The translations under genes were made by a program, and so were the position numbers. From NCBI RefSeq assembly GCF_037126465.1, contig NC_088201.1, forward strand, positions 229,220,016 through 229,284,015: DNA of 64,000 nt, given 5' to 3'. The number at the start of each line of letters is the position of its first letter. The stretch's first letter is position 1. The notes under the pieces were generated by a model. It searched no databases. It had not been told where the DNA came from and saw nothing but the letters and a program-made list of their open reading frames with translations. The stretch comes from Ornithodoros turicata. Lineage: Eukaryota; Arthropoda; Arachnida; Ixodida; Argasidae. Shown in pieces: positions 1 to 11,030 of the stretch.

Positions 1-2045
1 CAAGAGCTAGTGATGAACGGCTGTTCCTTCTGCTCCTCCCTACGCTGGGCAGGTAACCTCTCTGCACCGTGGTGTTTCGTAAATTTCGACGAGTGCCATA
101 CTTTGCCATCCTCCAACAGATAGGAAAGTGGTCCTCGTGGAGCAATTATCTTCAACGGCGGCTAAAAATTCGGATGCCCCTTCTTTCGTCGACCAGGTAG
201 GCGCACTCGAACGTAGGTACCGGGAGTGAATATTCGACACTTAGCAGATAGTTTAGAGTCAGTGTATAACTTCTGCTTTGACTGCTTACACTCCACCCGC
301 TGCCGGACTTTCGGCATGTCCACGTCGACTGACTGCCCTTCAAGTCCCACCACATTTAGGCGAGTTCGTATGGCCCTGCCGTGAAGGAGAACTGACGGTG
401 AAACACCCGTGGTAGCATGAGGGGTACTTCTATATACGGTGAGGTACTCGAGAACTGCTGATTTCACGTCCTTGTTACGAAGTTTTGCAACTTGAATGAC
501 GTCCTTGAAAACACGATTGAAACGCTCCACTTGGCCATTTGCTTGTGGGTAGTACACTGAAACTGTCGTTTGACGAATGCCACGATCTTGAAGAATTTTT
601 TTAAATTCTGCTGAAACAAATTGCGGGCCATTGTCAGTGACTAGTTCTTCAGGAAAACCCTCGCGACTGAAAACATGCCGGAGAAACGTTTCTACTGTGG
701 CGGTTGTTACATTTGATGCAAACGAAACCTCCGGCCACTTGCTATGGTAGTCAATTAGGGTAATGGCGTAGCGACAGGAGTGAGGGCAGTCCTCCAACGG
801 TCCGACGATGTCTACACCTGACTTTGCCCATGGCTTGGCCGGAAATGGGACCGGGTGTAAAGGTGAAGGCGCTGTCCTGGCAGACTTGTCAGCGGATTGA
901 CAGGTAGAGCAGTCACGCACCATCTTTTCAGCTTGTGCGTCCATTCCAGGGAACCAGTAGAGATCTCGGAGTCTCTGCTTTGTCCGCACAATTCCCGGAT
1001 GGGTTTCGTGCGCGAGAGTGAGAATCTTAGATGTTAACGCCTGCGGAACAACGATGCGTTCTCCACGGTACAGCAGTCCATCTACAACAGAAAGCTCGTC
1101 TCGAAAGCGGTAATAGGGGATCATGCTTCGAGACATCTCAGCACGCGGTGGCCACGACCCTCCTTCAAGTGCGTTGATAACTGCACTGGCTTCAGGATCG
1201 AGTCGAGTAGCATCTTGGAGCTCTCCCTTGGTGATCGCATTGGAGACGGTGCACACTATCTCCTCTTCAAATTCTTGCTGTGATGGTAACGGTAGCCGGG
1301 ATAGAGCGTCCGCTACGTAGTTTTCTGCTCCCTTCTTGTATTCAACTTTGAAGTTGTAGTAAAGTAGCCTCGCAGACCATCTGGAAATTCGAAGAGGTCT
1401 GTGGCCTGTACCTTGGGCCCCAAGAAGCGTCACTAACGCTTGATGATCTGTACGCAGAGTAAACGGGCGTCCCCAAAGGTAGACATGCCAGCGCTCGCAT
1501 GCCCACAGGCAAGCAAGCGCTTCACGTTCTCCAACCGAATACTTCCTCTCCAGGGGAGACAACGTGCGAGAAGCAAACGCAACTGTGCGAATCTGGTCCC
1601 CTTTAAGTTGCTGCAAGACAGCGCCCAATCCGTAAGACGAAGCATCCGTCGCCACGATCACAGGGAGTCGTGGGTCAAACATGTGGAGGACTGGACAGGA
1701 GCTGAGCACCGACTTCACTTTCTTGAAGCTTTCATCCGCACTTGACGTCCATACGAATGGCTTGGAGTCTCGAAGGAGTTCTGGCATCGGTTCCACCAGT
1801 TCAGCGTAGTGCGAAATAAATTTCGAATAATACCCTGCTAATCCAAGAAAAGAACGTAGAGACTTCAAGTCTGTTGAGGCGGAAGCGCATTGCAGAGCCT
1901 CAATTGCGGATGCCTGCGGTAACAGTCCTTGACAATTAACAACGTGTCCCAAGAAGGAAAGTTCAGAAACGTCGAAGGTGAATTTTTCCCTGACTACCTC
2001 TTCCTGGACTTGACCGGGTTCACTTTTACTTGTTAGGCGTTTCGC
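1..2045 (-). mobile_element. Ty3/Gypsy retrotransposon, 5'-truncated pol (RNase H and integrase)
   Basis: A long minus-strand frame (about 2040 down to 162) encodes the end of a Gypsy reverse transcriptase (FLGHVV near 1955, then RSFLGLAGYYSKF). Next comes RNase H (TDASSYGLGAVLQQL near 1640, TDHQAL, ending ADALSRLPLPS near 1300). The integrase has an HHCC zinc finger (HETHPG near 1010, CSTCQ near 900) and the catalytic triad in GVDIVGP (near 815), TDNGPQF (near 635) and GQVERFN (near 530). After a frameshift near 165 the C-terminal tail continues in another frame to the window edge. The RT palm with its YxDD box is missing: homology stops at a poly-C/poly-G run at 2060-2078, so the element is 5'-truncated there. 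The role in an intact element would be cDNA synthesis and integration. The family assignment is secure; activity is very unlikely. Confidence 0.93.
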
Positions 2046-2058
2046 TCTGCCACTTTCT

Positions 2059-2080
2059 CCCCCCCCCCCCCCCCCCCCAA
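2059..2080. repeat. Poly-C homopolymer at Gypsy truncation point
   Basis: An uninterrupted C run marks the exact place where Gypsy homology stops. Such a run is prone to polymerase slippage and to assembly error, so the truncation point could be partly artefactual. Confidence 0.8.
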
Positions 2081-2389
2081 AGCACCCTAGATTTCTGTAC
2101 GCAACGCGCAAATGGCGCTGGCGGGCCTGTCGTTCTGCGAGAGAGCGCTTTTCTTGGGATGACGAATGCACTAGAAGCACACAAACATCAATCAGGAATA
2201 TACCGGCGTTTACCATTACATCGCTTAACAGAACGGAAAACACACAAAACCTACGGCCCATTCTCTACTGTTTTCTGCAACTTGGTCCCTCCGGCCGCTT
2301 TAACTTGTTCTCGCGTTTTGATCTCCCGCGAGTATCTGATGTACTTCGGGTGCGGGGTGCAATTCCATGAACATTAATACCCGAGATGA

Positions 2390-3890
2390 CGTCAAACAGG
2401 CGAAAGTCCACTATACACGGGTTAGATTTTGGCACCCGTTGCGCGGGTTGAGGGAAGAAAACCGAACTGTTTTCCACACCCTCTTTTTGCAAAGAGCACT
2501 GCCGCACAGCACGCACACAGCGTGTGGTTTAGTGGCATATTGTACTTTTGTCATACATGCAAGCGAAAAATTTGTCCAACTTCAGAATTCCTTTTAGAAG
2601 CTGACGCTCTAAAGCATATCACGCGTTAAAAATACAAATATGGAAAACGCTCAAGAAAGCCACATGCTCCATGTGAGCACGAAGAAACGGTGAACACTGA
2701 AAATATGTCAGCCGTCCAAAGAGAGCCAGACAACCGCGGAATTTCAACCACGCACCGGATGAGTGCCCTACCAATAAGGCTGACATCTGCTTTCTGGCTG
2801 ACACTTGCAGAGGAGCCTCATTCAAGTGATGGGACACACTGTAACTCTCATCACACTCTCTCCTATACATCCATGTTGAGACAATGAAAGTACCAGCAAG
2901 TGATCTCACGACATAGCGTAAAGAGTTGTAACAAGGCGTGGAGGGCTTTCTAACGCTGGTGCCAAAAGCACAACCTTTCACTACCTAACTGATTTGATAT
3001 ACATACTGTGCGCGAGCAAACTTACCGCAGGCCGTGTGATACAACCCTGGCCCACTGCCCTCTTCTGCTGACGTTGACTCAGGGGCTGGAGAAGTAAGGT
3101 GAAAAATTCTTTTGTCCAGTGTTCGTATGCTTCAGAGTTGCGTCCAGAGGAGTCTGTAAGGAATACATTAAAAGCATTAGTAGTGTACGTTCGGTTGTGT
3201 TCACGCGCGGAAACTGAAACCGGCACGCCGATCAGTGCGAGGGCCCGGTCCGGACCGGGTAACGCTATCGAAGGGGTTGACGCGCCGCACTAGTACCTCT
3301 TTGTGACGACACAAGGAGCCCTCTGCCACTGCATGATTCCTTGCCCACCTGTAGTGGGATATTCTCGTCTATCGCATACCGTTTGATGTGGAGAAGGATG
3401 CATTATAGTGATGGTAGGGGGTAAGGTAAACAGCCTCCAGCACCACGTGAAGCATAACCTAGTGACGCCACAGCCGCTGACCACCACTAGCTCAAGTTGC
3501 TCCGAATCTTCAAATACTCCATAAAAGTGATGGTGTTCTCGTCAGTCAACGAGAGGTGCATTGGAATGTGACTCTCGAAGGTGATGAAGATGATGACTTG
3601 TTCTTTTTTTGTTTTTTTTGCGCTAAAGCTACCAGGGCTATAAGACTCTCGAAGGCGTGATGGGATTTCGTTCGTGCCGTGCTTCCTGGCATGGCTTCAA
3701 ATCCGGCAGGCGTAGCTGAGAAATAATCTAACGTTTTCTTTTAATTAGCGACACACATCAGCGGGCGTTCTTATACACACTCTCGTACACACCCTCCCAT
3801 TGCCGAAACGTCGCTCGTAGGTGGAGCTATCGAGCTATGGAGCTACGTGAGAACGCGGACCGTCACGAAGTTGGTCACGAAGATGTTGGT
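2390..3890. other. Intergenic sequence, nothing recognised
   Basis: No convincing coding sequence, RNA gene or structured repeat was seen. Short T-rich stretches occur near 3600-3620. The small open frames lack recognisable motifs. Confidence 0.5.
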
Positions 3891-3893
3891 TTA

Positions 3894-5085
3894 GGGCCTT
3901 TCACACTGCCGCGACACAGACAAGACATTCAACAACAAAAAAGAGCTTTTGTCGTTGTTGTTGCTATGTCACACTGCTGAGACAACAAACACGAACAGAC
4001 GACAACGTCATCCGACAATGTCTTCCGAGCGTGTCGTGTCACAGGTCGTTATTTTGGTTTCGAGTCACACTGAAAACACTCCACGCGGTCGACATATTAA
4101 TCGCGCTTTCTCCCCACATGAGGATGTCGAAGGGAAGGAGTACGCTGGCGTCTCCCGCTGTATCTTGCTATGGATCGAGACGACGAGTACCGATAAAACG
4201 TTTTCGCAACATAGATTTTACAGTTTCTACATACGGTACACAGAACGCGTGCATCGTCTTTTATACAAAGGGTGAGAAAGCCCCGTTGACTCTCCTATTG
4301 TGACCACCTCCTTTGGCTGGTCGTAAAGCTTTAAAAGTTGGTTCAGCGTTCGTGATTGGCTCGTACTGCGATATTGGACCTCTGTGCGAGACTCGTGTAG
4401 TGGACGATGAATTGAGAGAGACAAGGAAAGAGGAGGTCAGAAGGGGGCCCGAGGACAGACAGAAGTACAGACGGAGCTCCCACCAAAAGCTGAGCTCTGG
4501 AACATAGGTTGCAAGTGTTCCACACTACCAGGAGCCGACGCCTGGATCGCATTGGAGCATCGGACACTTGAGGCCCTCGTCTATCACCTGTCATCAGCCA
4601 TAAACACTGCCAACGCCTGTCAACGCTGCCAAAACTATGTTGTGCCACCTCGAAAGTCGGCCAGGTGTCACTGCAATGATTCCCTTGTGATGTCTCTCCA
4701 GCTTTCTCTGTGCTCTGTCATCCCATGGGGGAAGTCTAAACATAAAAAGAAAAATCCTGCTCGATGAGGATGTAATCAATGCGCATCTCTGGACTGCCAG
4801 AAGAGCGCAAGATTATGTGATGTCAGCCACAAAAGCAGCGAAAACACGGTCTTACGACATGTTCTGTTGATGTTTTCGTCGCTAAAGTACTTCACACCGC
4901 AAGAACATGTGTCTCGCTGAAGTGCTGGTTTGGCCGTCTTGCCAGTGTGTGACGTCGACACACGGAACGCAAACAGCGGCAGCGTTCTCAGTCTTGTCGG
5001 TGTTTTGTCGATGTTGTATTTTGTTTTGCAGCGTGAAACGCCATTTCGAGTTAGTGCAGAAAGCTGGCCCGTGTGAAAGCTGACC
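3894..5085. repeat. Possible foldback element with CGACAA-rich ends
   Basis: The left end (ggcctttcacactgccgcga, then CAAGAC/CAACAACA-rich DNA) resembles the reverse complement of the right end (gcccgtgtgaaagctgacc, preceded by GTTGTAT/GTCGGTG-rich DNA). The match is imperfect and no target duplication is evident, so this is a tentative decayed inverted-repeat element without coding capacity. Confidence 0.3.
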
Positions 5086-5099
5086 TTAGGAGCAAAGAC

Positions 5100-6680
5100 T
5101 GTTCGGATTGGACCCAGTGCAAAAGAATAAACACTGATGTGAAAAGAAATACAGTGGGCAGCAGAGTCAAGCCCAGAGCGCCTCTATTGGATTCGAAGTG
5201 ATCGAAAAAGTTACCAGGAGCAGCTCACAAAGGAATAGATGAGGAGTGTGCAAGCGAGCTGGTGGGAATTTGATGAAGGAGTGACACATATGGAGACAGA
5301 GAGGGGCTTGCGGTGGGATACACGAAGGAACAGATTGAGTGTGTAAGCGAGGTTCATCAAGCAACTCACGTTTTCATCATTGACTTAATTCGCTTAGATG
5401 ACATTCTTAAGCACTTCTTTCACAATGATTTCAGTCTTACCATACGTTACTCGAGGCTAGCGGGAGCAGAGGGCCCTTTTTTTTTCTCGCCGACAGCGCT
5501 GAGACGCCTTCGTCTCGAGTATGCCAGAAGTACCTTTTCTAATTCTTTTTCTCCACAGATAAATGTAATCCAGATATTTCCGCAAGAGTTCGTTTTGCAG
5601 CACGTCTTTCTAGCTAGTTGTCGTGATCGAAATTTATCTCACTGAAATATCCAGTTATCAAGGATATCCGTAATTTTACGATTTTTTTACAGCATCGAAA
5701 TCGGAGGAAGAAGAGTTTATATTTTTTGATTAGCAGGTGGTCACGATTACTTTACGCGTGAAAATTTCGTTTGGTAGATGTTAATTTCTTATTCAGAAAT
5801 TTCAAAGTTGGGCAGAATTTCAAGCGATTCCCAGAATCCCGAAATCCTAAATATTGCAATAGACTATTGAGACCCGGTCAAAAGCCGGCATGATCGTTCT
5901 AGAAAACAGGTGGCAGCAGGTGGGAGCGAACTAGACAAGACCGCGACGGTCAAGGTAAAAGTGACCAAAAAACGCACAAGTGTCCTCCTCATTGTTTGCA
6001 GAACCCTTCGTCGTCGATGGTGCTGAGGCTCTCGATGCACGAGTCGAAGGGCTTTGTGGTACAAACGTAATCATGCCCATACAGAGACAGGACAAAGAAC
6101 CCAGAATAAAAGCGTTTTAATTGACTTCCTCGTTTAACTTAGGTTGAGAGGTACTCGGAAAATACCTGCGCAATTTGTTACTGCAAATTTACTTCTTTAA
6201 AAAAAATATTCCCGCGAGCGATGCTGCCCGGACGGCCGTTTTATCGGCCTCGCATTCAGGGATACGGCCCACTCGTGGGCGGACGCGTTATCGAGGTGGC
6301 CTTCTCCAGTATATGAAGGACCATCTCCTATTTGCCTCCCTCCACCGCTTACGTGGAGTTGAAGGGAGACCTCAACACACAGTATAAATTTACTGGTTAC
6401 TACTTCTGACCGGTAACCGTACCTGTAAGTCAGCTTCTTTTGTATATGCGGATAGCGAGGGTGTGCAGTATGCCCCAGATCTGGCTGCGGGGGTGAGTCA
6501 CGGAAGGAGCGAAGGTGCGAAGGTTGCGAAGGTTGCCAAGGTGGCGTGATGGAACTTTGGGCATCACGTCTAGTGTGGTGATGCAGACTGCGATATTAAG
6601 AACACTCAAGCACAAAGAAAGAATCGCGTCAAGACTATGACGCGCGATAGACTATAGCTGGTGCACGAATAAACAAAGAC
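5100..6680. other. Intergenic sequence, nothing recognised
   Basis: No protein family, RNA gene or ordered repeat could be supported here. A few small open frames show no conserved motifs. The DNA becomes AT-rich around 5640-5860. Confidence 0.5.
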
Positions 6681-6689
6681 CCAGAAAGA

Positions 6690-6835
6690 TGAAAGATGGA
6701 GGTCACTGAAAAGGTTAGCCAGCTGTAGGACTCGAACCCACACCTTCTGGATTACCGGTCCAGGGCTCTACCAACTGAGCTAAGCTAACAAGCTTCATAA
6801 GCGACTTCCAAGGGTGCGTCATCTGAAGGGACAAA
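6690..6835 (-). mobile_element. tRNA-derived SINE (Ruka-like), copy 1
   Basis: The minus strand at 6714-6789 folds as a full tRNA cloverleaf. The acceptor arms are GTTAGCT and GGCTAAC, the D stem GCTC/GAGC, the anticodon stem CTGGA/TCCAG and the T arm carries GGTTCGAGTCC. Pol III A and B boxes (TAGCTCAGTTGG; GGTTCGAGTCC) match consensus. The anticodon position reads GGT (Thr-like), but the base before it is C instead of the usual T. The same leader (GTCCCTTC..ATGACGC) and tail (CTTTTCAGTGAC) recur around 35500-35645 and 43945-44030, which marks a SINE family rather than a single-copy tRNA. Tick Ruka SINEs are the closest known type (inference). Confidence 0.75.
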
Positions 6836-7389
6836 CCCAGAGACAGGGGGCAAGGAAGAAGACGTGACAGACAATATGCCAGGACACAACAAAGTTGAAA
6901 ACTAAATTATATGCCCAAACGTGGAGGAAAGAAGGAGCCACGGAGAAGGTTTGTTAACGCAATTCCTACAACCGTTTATATCAAAATCTTTAATCAGTGC
7001 TTTTCTTTAGTAGCAGTGCAGTGCATTAATGGAACTGTAAAGTGAATTTCAACCCAGGGTTATCTTATGATTTTATGAAATCCTAGGTATAGTACATCTT
7101 AGTTAGGAAATATTTCTTTTTGAATCCTTTTTTTCTTTGAATAATCGAATTTCAAATATTGCATTCGAGCCCAAAGCTCAGTACTGCCTCAGCAACAACA
7201 CTGGATTGGCTCGTGTCGGCTACGGCTAGTCTCGCCTTTCTAATCTGCCTCCCGGTTTGTGGCGACGCCGTAATGTTCTTTTGAGGTCCACGTCGCATGA
7301 TGATGATTTTTCCAAACTTGAATCTTGAATGCCCTAGAGCCTGCGATAGTCAAGCAGTCACGGCTGCAAAACTTTTGTTTTTACGAGTG
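6836..7389. other. Intergenic sequence, nothing recognised
   Basis: No feature is supported. The DNA is AT-rich and contains no long reading frame. Confidence 0.5.
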
Positions 7390-7870
7390 CACGCGGGAGA
7401 CGCAGCATGACACGATATCATGCCTACAAACACGAAGGCTCAAAACTAGCAAGACGTTTAATTGATAACAACGAACTTCATGAACATGTAGACGGTTCGA
7501 GGGAAGAATAGAGAGAGCTGAATAGGGAATTGAGGACAAAGTGAGTTGAAGGAAGGTCAGAGGAGGCGCTTGAAGGCCGGGTGGATACATACGGACGGCA
7601 CACTAATACAATTGCCCACACTCTGTATTGCATCCACCTGGTATGGTATCCACCCGGCCTTCAAGTGCCTCGTCTGACCATCCTTCAATTCACTTTGTCC
7701 TCAATTCCCTATTGCCCTCTCTCTGTTCTTCCCTCGCACCGTCTACATATGCATGAAGTTCGTTGTTTTCAATTAAATGTCTTGCTGGTTTTGAGCCCTC
7801 GTGTTTGGGTTTGTTTACGTGTCTTGCCCATCGCACAGGCTTGCCTATCATGGAATTTATCCACCAGCTA
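7390..7870. repeat. Head-to-head pair of Penelope-like 3' ends (inverted repeat)
   Basis: About 170 bp at 7420-7600 (minus sense) is repeated in inverse orientation at 7625-7850. Both correspond to the 3' region of the Penelope-like element found at 9370-9712 plus 17206-17260. The left arm carries an uninterrupted version of the site (gaggcgcttgaaggccgggt at about 7563-7585) into which the Mutator-like element inserted in the other copy. The pair can form a long hairpin. Confidence 0.7.
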
Positions 7871-7879
7871 GCCTGCATT

Positions 7880-8640
7880 TACGCCATTCCGTCAATAGTT
7901 TCGGATTGTCCCGGAGTCTCCCTTTGAGGAAAGTGCGGGGATACGTCGTTGGGTTAAACCTCTGTTATGCCAGTAAAAATGTGGTGTAGCTACGGTGCTC
8001 GCTGTAAATAAAATGCAACGCCCCTTACCTACTGGATGAGGCAGCAGAAAGGTGCGCAGGTTCTTTGGCTCGTTGGACTTTATTTCCGGTGTAGAACAAG
8101 GTGAAGCGAAGAAAGGAAATGTAACGCCTTCAGATTGTGATCCATAGGGCAGCCAGTCAGGGGAACCCCAATTGTGAATGAGAACGATCGGTTCGTTGTG
8201 TGGTGCAGGCATTAATCTCAACTGAAAGAAAGCAGAAACGTATAATCCAGAAATGTAACCTGTGATGAAGGCAGCAACGACTCTGGACGTGGAGCATGTG
8301 GCCACACAAATAGACTGACGCACCCTCTGTGCACGACTACTGTAATTACAGAGAGTCGAACCGAAAAGAATGTTATCGGTTCGGTTCTGCTTCAACTGTA
8401 GGGCTCTGTTCAGGCTCAGCTCCCCATGAGACTGTAGCGGTTCATTCTGAACTGATTTGTTCACGAACCGATTCAATAATATAAACTTTTGTCCATGAAC
8501 GTCGCCGTATGCGAAGTTGCTACCGTATATTTCAGTTGTTATATTAAATTTTCTATAGTGAACTTGAACTGGAGTTTGCAAAGGTCATGCAATGATTTTC
8601 TTGCATGATTGTGTGACTAGTATGATTTTAAACTCGGCTG
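7880..8640. other. Intergenic sequence with an unidentified minus-strand open frame
   Basis: An open minus-strand frame of about 229 codons (8581-7892) has no recognisable motif and no start context that stands out. It may be chance or a decayed element. Confidence 0.3.
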
Positions 8641-9137
8641 TTTATGTAAAAATTTGCATAAAGTTAAATGTAATGTTCAGCTGGAATTAAGGGAATTGTC
8701 GTATTACACACGTCATTGTGATCCTTGTAAAGTTCCACGAGAGAGAACAAATTATGGAAAACAATCCATAAATTCCCTACTACCTAAATTATTAAATACG
8801 CTGAATTGTAAAGCAGTTTCTTTGTCTTATACGCCAATTCGTGAATTTCCCGGTACCATTATGTGTGCCTCGTTGAGTGACTGTACGTGATGTTTGATGC
8901 CCATGTCGAAACATGTGTGTTATTAGTGTTTCTTGAGCTCATTTGAAATTTTTGATCCTAATATTGCATGAGTGAATGCTCTTGAGTTAATCACTGTAGT
9001 TTTGAACTCTGTAAATGTGATGTTGTCGCAGGTAGTGTAAAACGGGGGCCCGGACTCGTCAAGTTGTATTTTACAACTGTTTCTCGGTCCTCCTGTCATC
9101 GCATCATGAAAAATAGTGATTGATTGATTGATTGATT
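8640..9137 (+). mobile_element. LINE 3' end (Jockey/CR1-type ORF2 tail plus TGAT repeat)
   Basis: The plus strand encodes the characteristic C-terminal motif of Jockey/CR1-like ORF2 proteins (VPRERTNYGKQSI, then LLPKLLNTLN) near 8725-8800. About 250 bp of untranslated sequence follows, then a short TGAT tandem tail at 9115-9137. That tail is typical of a LINE 3' terminus. Reverse transcriptase and endonuclease are absent, so this is a 5'-truncated insertion. Confidence 0.65.
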
Positions 9138-9369
9138 TTCAGGATGGCTTAACGTGGAGGACGATGATCGTGCGCTATTAGACCAGTCTCCCTCCTCCTA
9201 CCACGATCCGAGTTAACCACCAAAGACAACGGTATCATTGTTTCATCCGAGGTGTTGGGAACAGGGGCAGTGCCGTTATTTGACACTTTGCTTATGTGAA
9301 AAGCGAACACGCAAACATCACTTTGATCCTTTTAATCTGCGCTAGCACCCCCATAACATGCAGCATTCA
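9138..9369. other. Short unassigned interval
   Basis: Nothing recognisable lies between the LINE tail and the Penelope 3' end. Confidence 0.5.
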
Positions 9370-9712
9370 CCTACACTGTTAGAAGAAAAGGCACAGAAGA
9401 GATACAACGAAGGTATAAATCAGAGCTAAGCTACCATATCTATACGTCATCACCAACGTATATGCCCCGTTTACACCATGTGGAAGGTATAAATCGCCGA
9501 GGCTATAGCTTCTATGATAGGCAAGCCTGAGCGACGGGCAAAACACGTAAACAAACACAAACACGAAGGCTCAAAACCAGCAAGACGTTTAATTGATAAT
9601 ACCGAACTTCATGAACATGTAGACGGTGCATCGGAATACAGGGAGAGGGGGAATAGGGAATTGAGGAGAAAGTGAATTGAAGGAAGGTCAGGGAGGAGGC
9701 GCATGAAGGGGG
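9370..9712 (-). mobile_element. Penelope-like element, 3' part (left of MULE insertion)
   Basis: This segment is the 3' untranslated part of the minus-strand Penelope-like element whose coding end lies at 17206-17730. It matches the two inverted copies at 7390-7870, and its terminal 110 bp (9380-9490) match 29550-29690. The element is interrupted after cgcatgaag (9700-9708) by the 7.5-kb Mutator-like element. Confidence 0.75.
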
Positions 9713-9716
9713 TGGC

Positions 9717-9890
9717 AATCATAAGGCCGAAACTCATAAGGCCGAACTATCATAAGGCCGAAACTCATAAGGCCGAAAAGTCAAAACACCGAACAATCAT
9801 AAGGCCGAAAACCAGAAGACCGAAAAGTCATAACGCCGAACAATCACAAGGCCGAAAATTCAGAAGACCGAAAAGTCAGAAAACCGAATT
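9717..9890. repeat. Left MULE terminal subrepeat array
   Basis: About ten degenerate copies of a 17-19 bp unit (CATAAGGCCGAAA plus spacer) form the left terminus. The apparent K/R/P-rich open frame through it (RRPK, HKAE repeats) is a by-product of the tandem repeat and not a gene. Confidence 0.85.
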
Positions 9891-10079
9891 ATCGAAATCG
9901 AAATTAAATTTAAATTATTTAAATTTATTTATTTATTATGAATTATTTAAATTTAAATTAATATATTATCGAAAAATAAGGAAGCAAAGATACGAAAACT
10001 GTTTTTCCAACTGCGATAAAAAATTAGCTCCACAATTTAGGTAGAGTAGACTTGTTGTGAATTAAACGTCAGCTATGCC

Positions 10080-11030
10080 GATATCCCAAATAGTCGAAAC
10101 GGTTGTGATATTCTGAAAGCCCACATCCAGCTCTCCCCAAAATACACCTTCATTCTCTCAGTTCGGTACAGTACCATGTCAAAAAAATAGGTAATTCATT
10201 CCGAAACACACACGGGCGCAGCCATTTTTATGGACGTAGATGCACCCGAACGGGCATTGTGACGTGTACGCGCCTTCGTACTTGTCAGTGGATTTCAGCT
10301 ACGGCTTCTCGCGGCTTCACGTATCTGTGCTTGAAGATGGCGGACAGCCGGCTTCCACCGTTCCGCGATAAGTAAACAGTGCAGCAGCTGCGAACTCATT
10401 CGCGAACCAACCTCTGTGCGATGTTGTAACTGGAATTCGTCGTTTGTGTTTTGTGAGCACGTACAATTTGTATCAAGTCGCGTCTGCGTTTGCCCCTTTA
10501 CAGCACTTGCCCATTGTAGAGACTGACGTTTCGACAGCCGTGTCAGCAAGAAAATGCCGACAGCGTTTTATTACTGCAGGAAAATTGTGCTATGTATTTG
10601 AGAAACCGCATACTGCTATGGGACAAGTTTTACGTACGATTTATCGATGTGCAACAGCGTCGACGATGGTATGTAACGACGAAAGACGTAAAACGAAATA
10701 CAAATCACATTTTAAACTTTTTGTGGGATTCTGTGCATTTTCCAGAAGCTTTCTTTGAATCACACACTCCCATGTCACGCTGCGTTGTGTGGTACGCTAC
10801 AAACTACTGCGTTTTATGTCTAACATCTGGATATTGTTTGTAATGAACACCGTCGCACAAAAACATACACACGAAAGCTCCAGTAGCCATGTGGTTGCAC
10901 ACTATGCAGACGCAAAAGAAGTACCAGAGCACATATTGCCACTTAGAAATGTGGTGTCTGAAGAGTTAGGGCATAGCATAGATCCTAGAAATCAGGTGCA
11001 CCTTATCCTTCTGTAGAGTGCTCTTTCAAT
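10080..11030 (+). repeat. MULE internal segment, copy A (shared with 29670-30590)
   Basis: About 900 bp is similar, in inverted orientation, to 30590-29670. Conserved blocks include GATATCC..AATAGT.GAAACGGTTGTGA, GCAGCCAT, CAGCACTTG and TTTTAAACTTTTTGTGGGATT. Both copies have interrupted frames. Shared peptide blocks such as GTSFTYDLS persist, so the ancestor was probably coding, perhaps transposase. I cannot name the domain. Confidence 0.6.

Noticed and set aside
6714..6789. Stand-alone tRNA-Thr gene
   Set aside because: The same leader and tail occur in other copies and the base before the anticodon is C. A SINE head is more likely.
7892..8581. 229-codon minus-strand frame as a host gene
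   Set aside because: No motif, no splice context and surrounded by retroelement debris. Kept only as an unassigned interval.
9703..10044. 113-codon K/R/P-rich open frame
   Set aside because: Produced by the MULE terminal subrepeats. The same RRPK pattern appears in the inverted right terminus.
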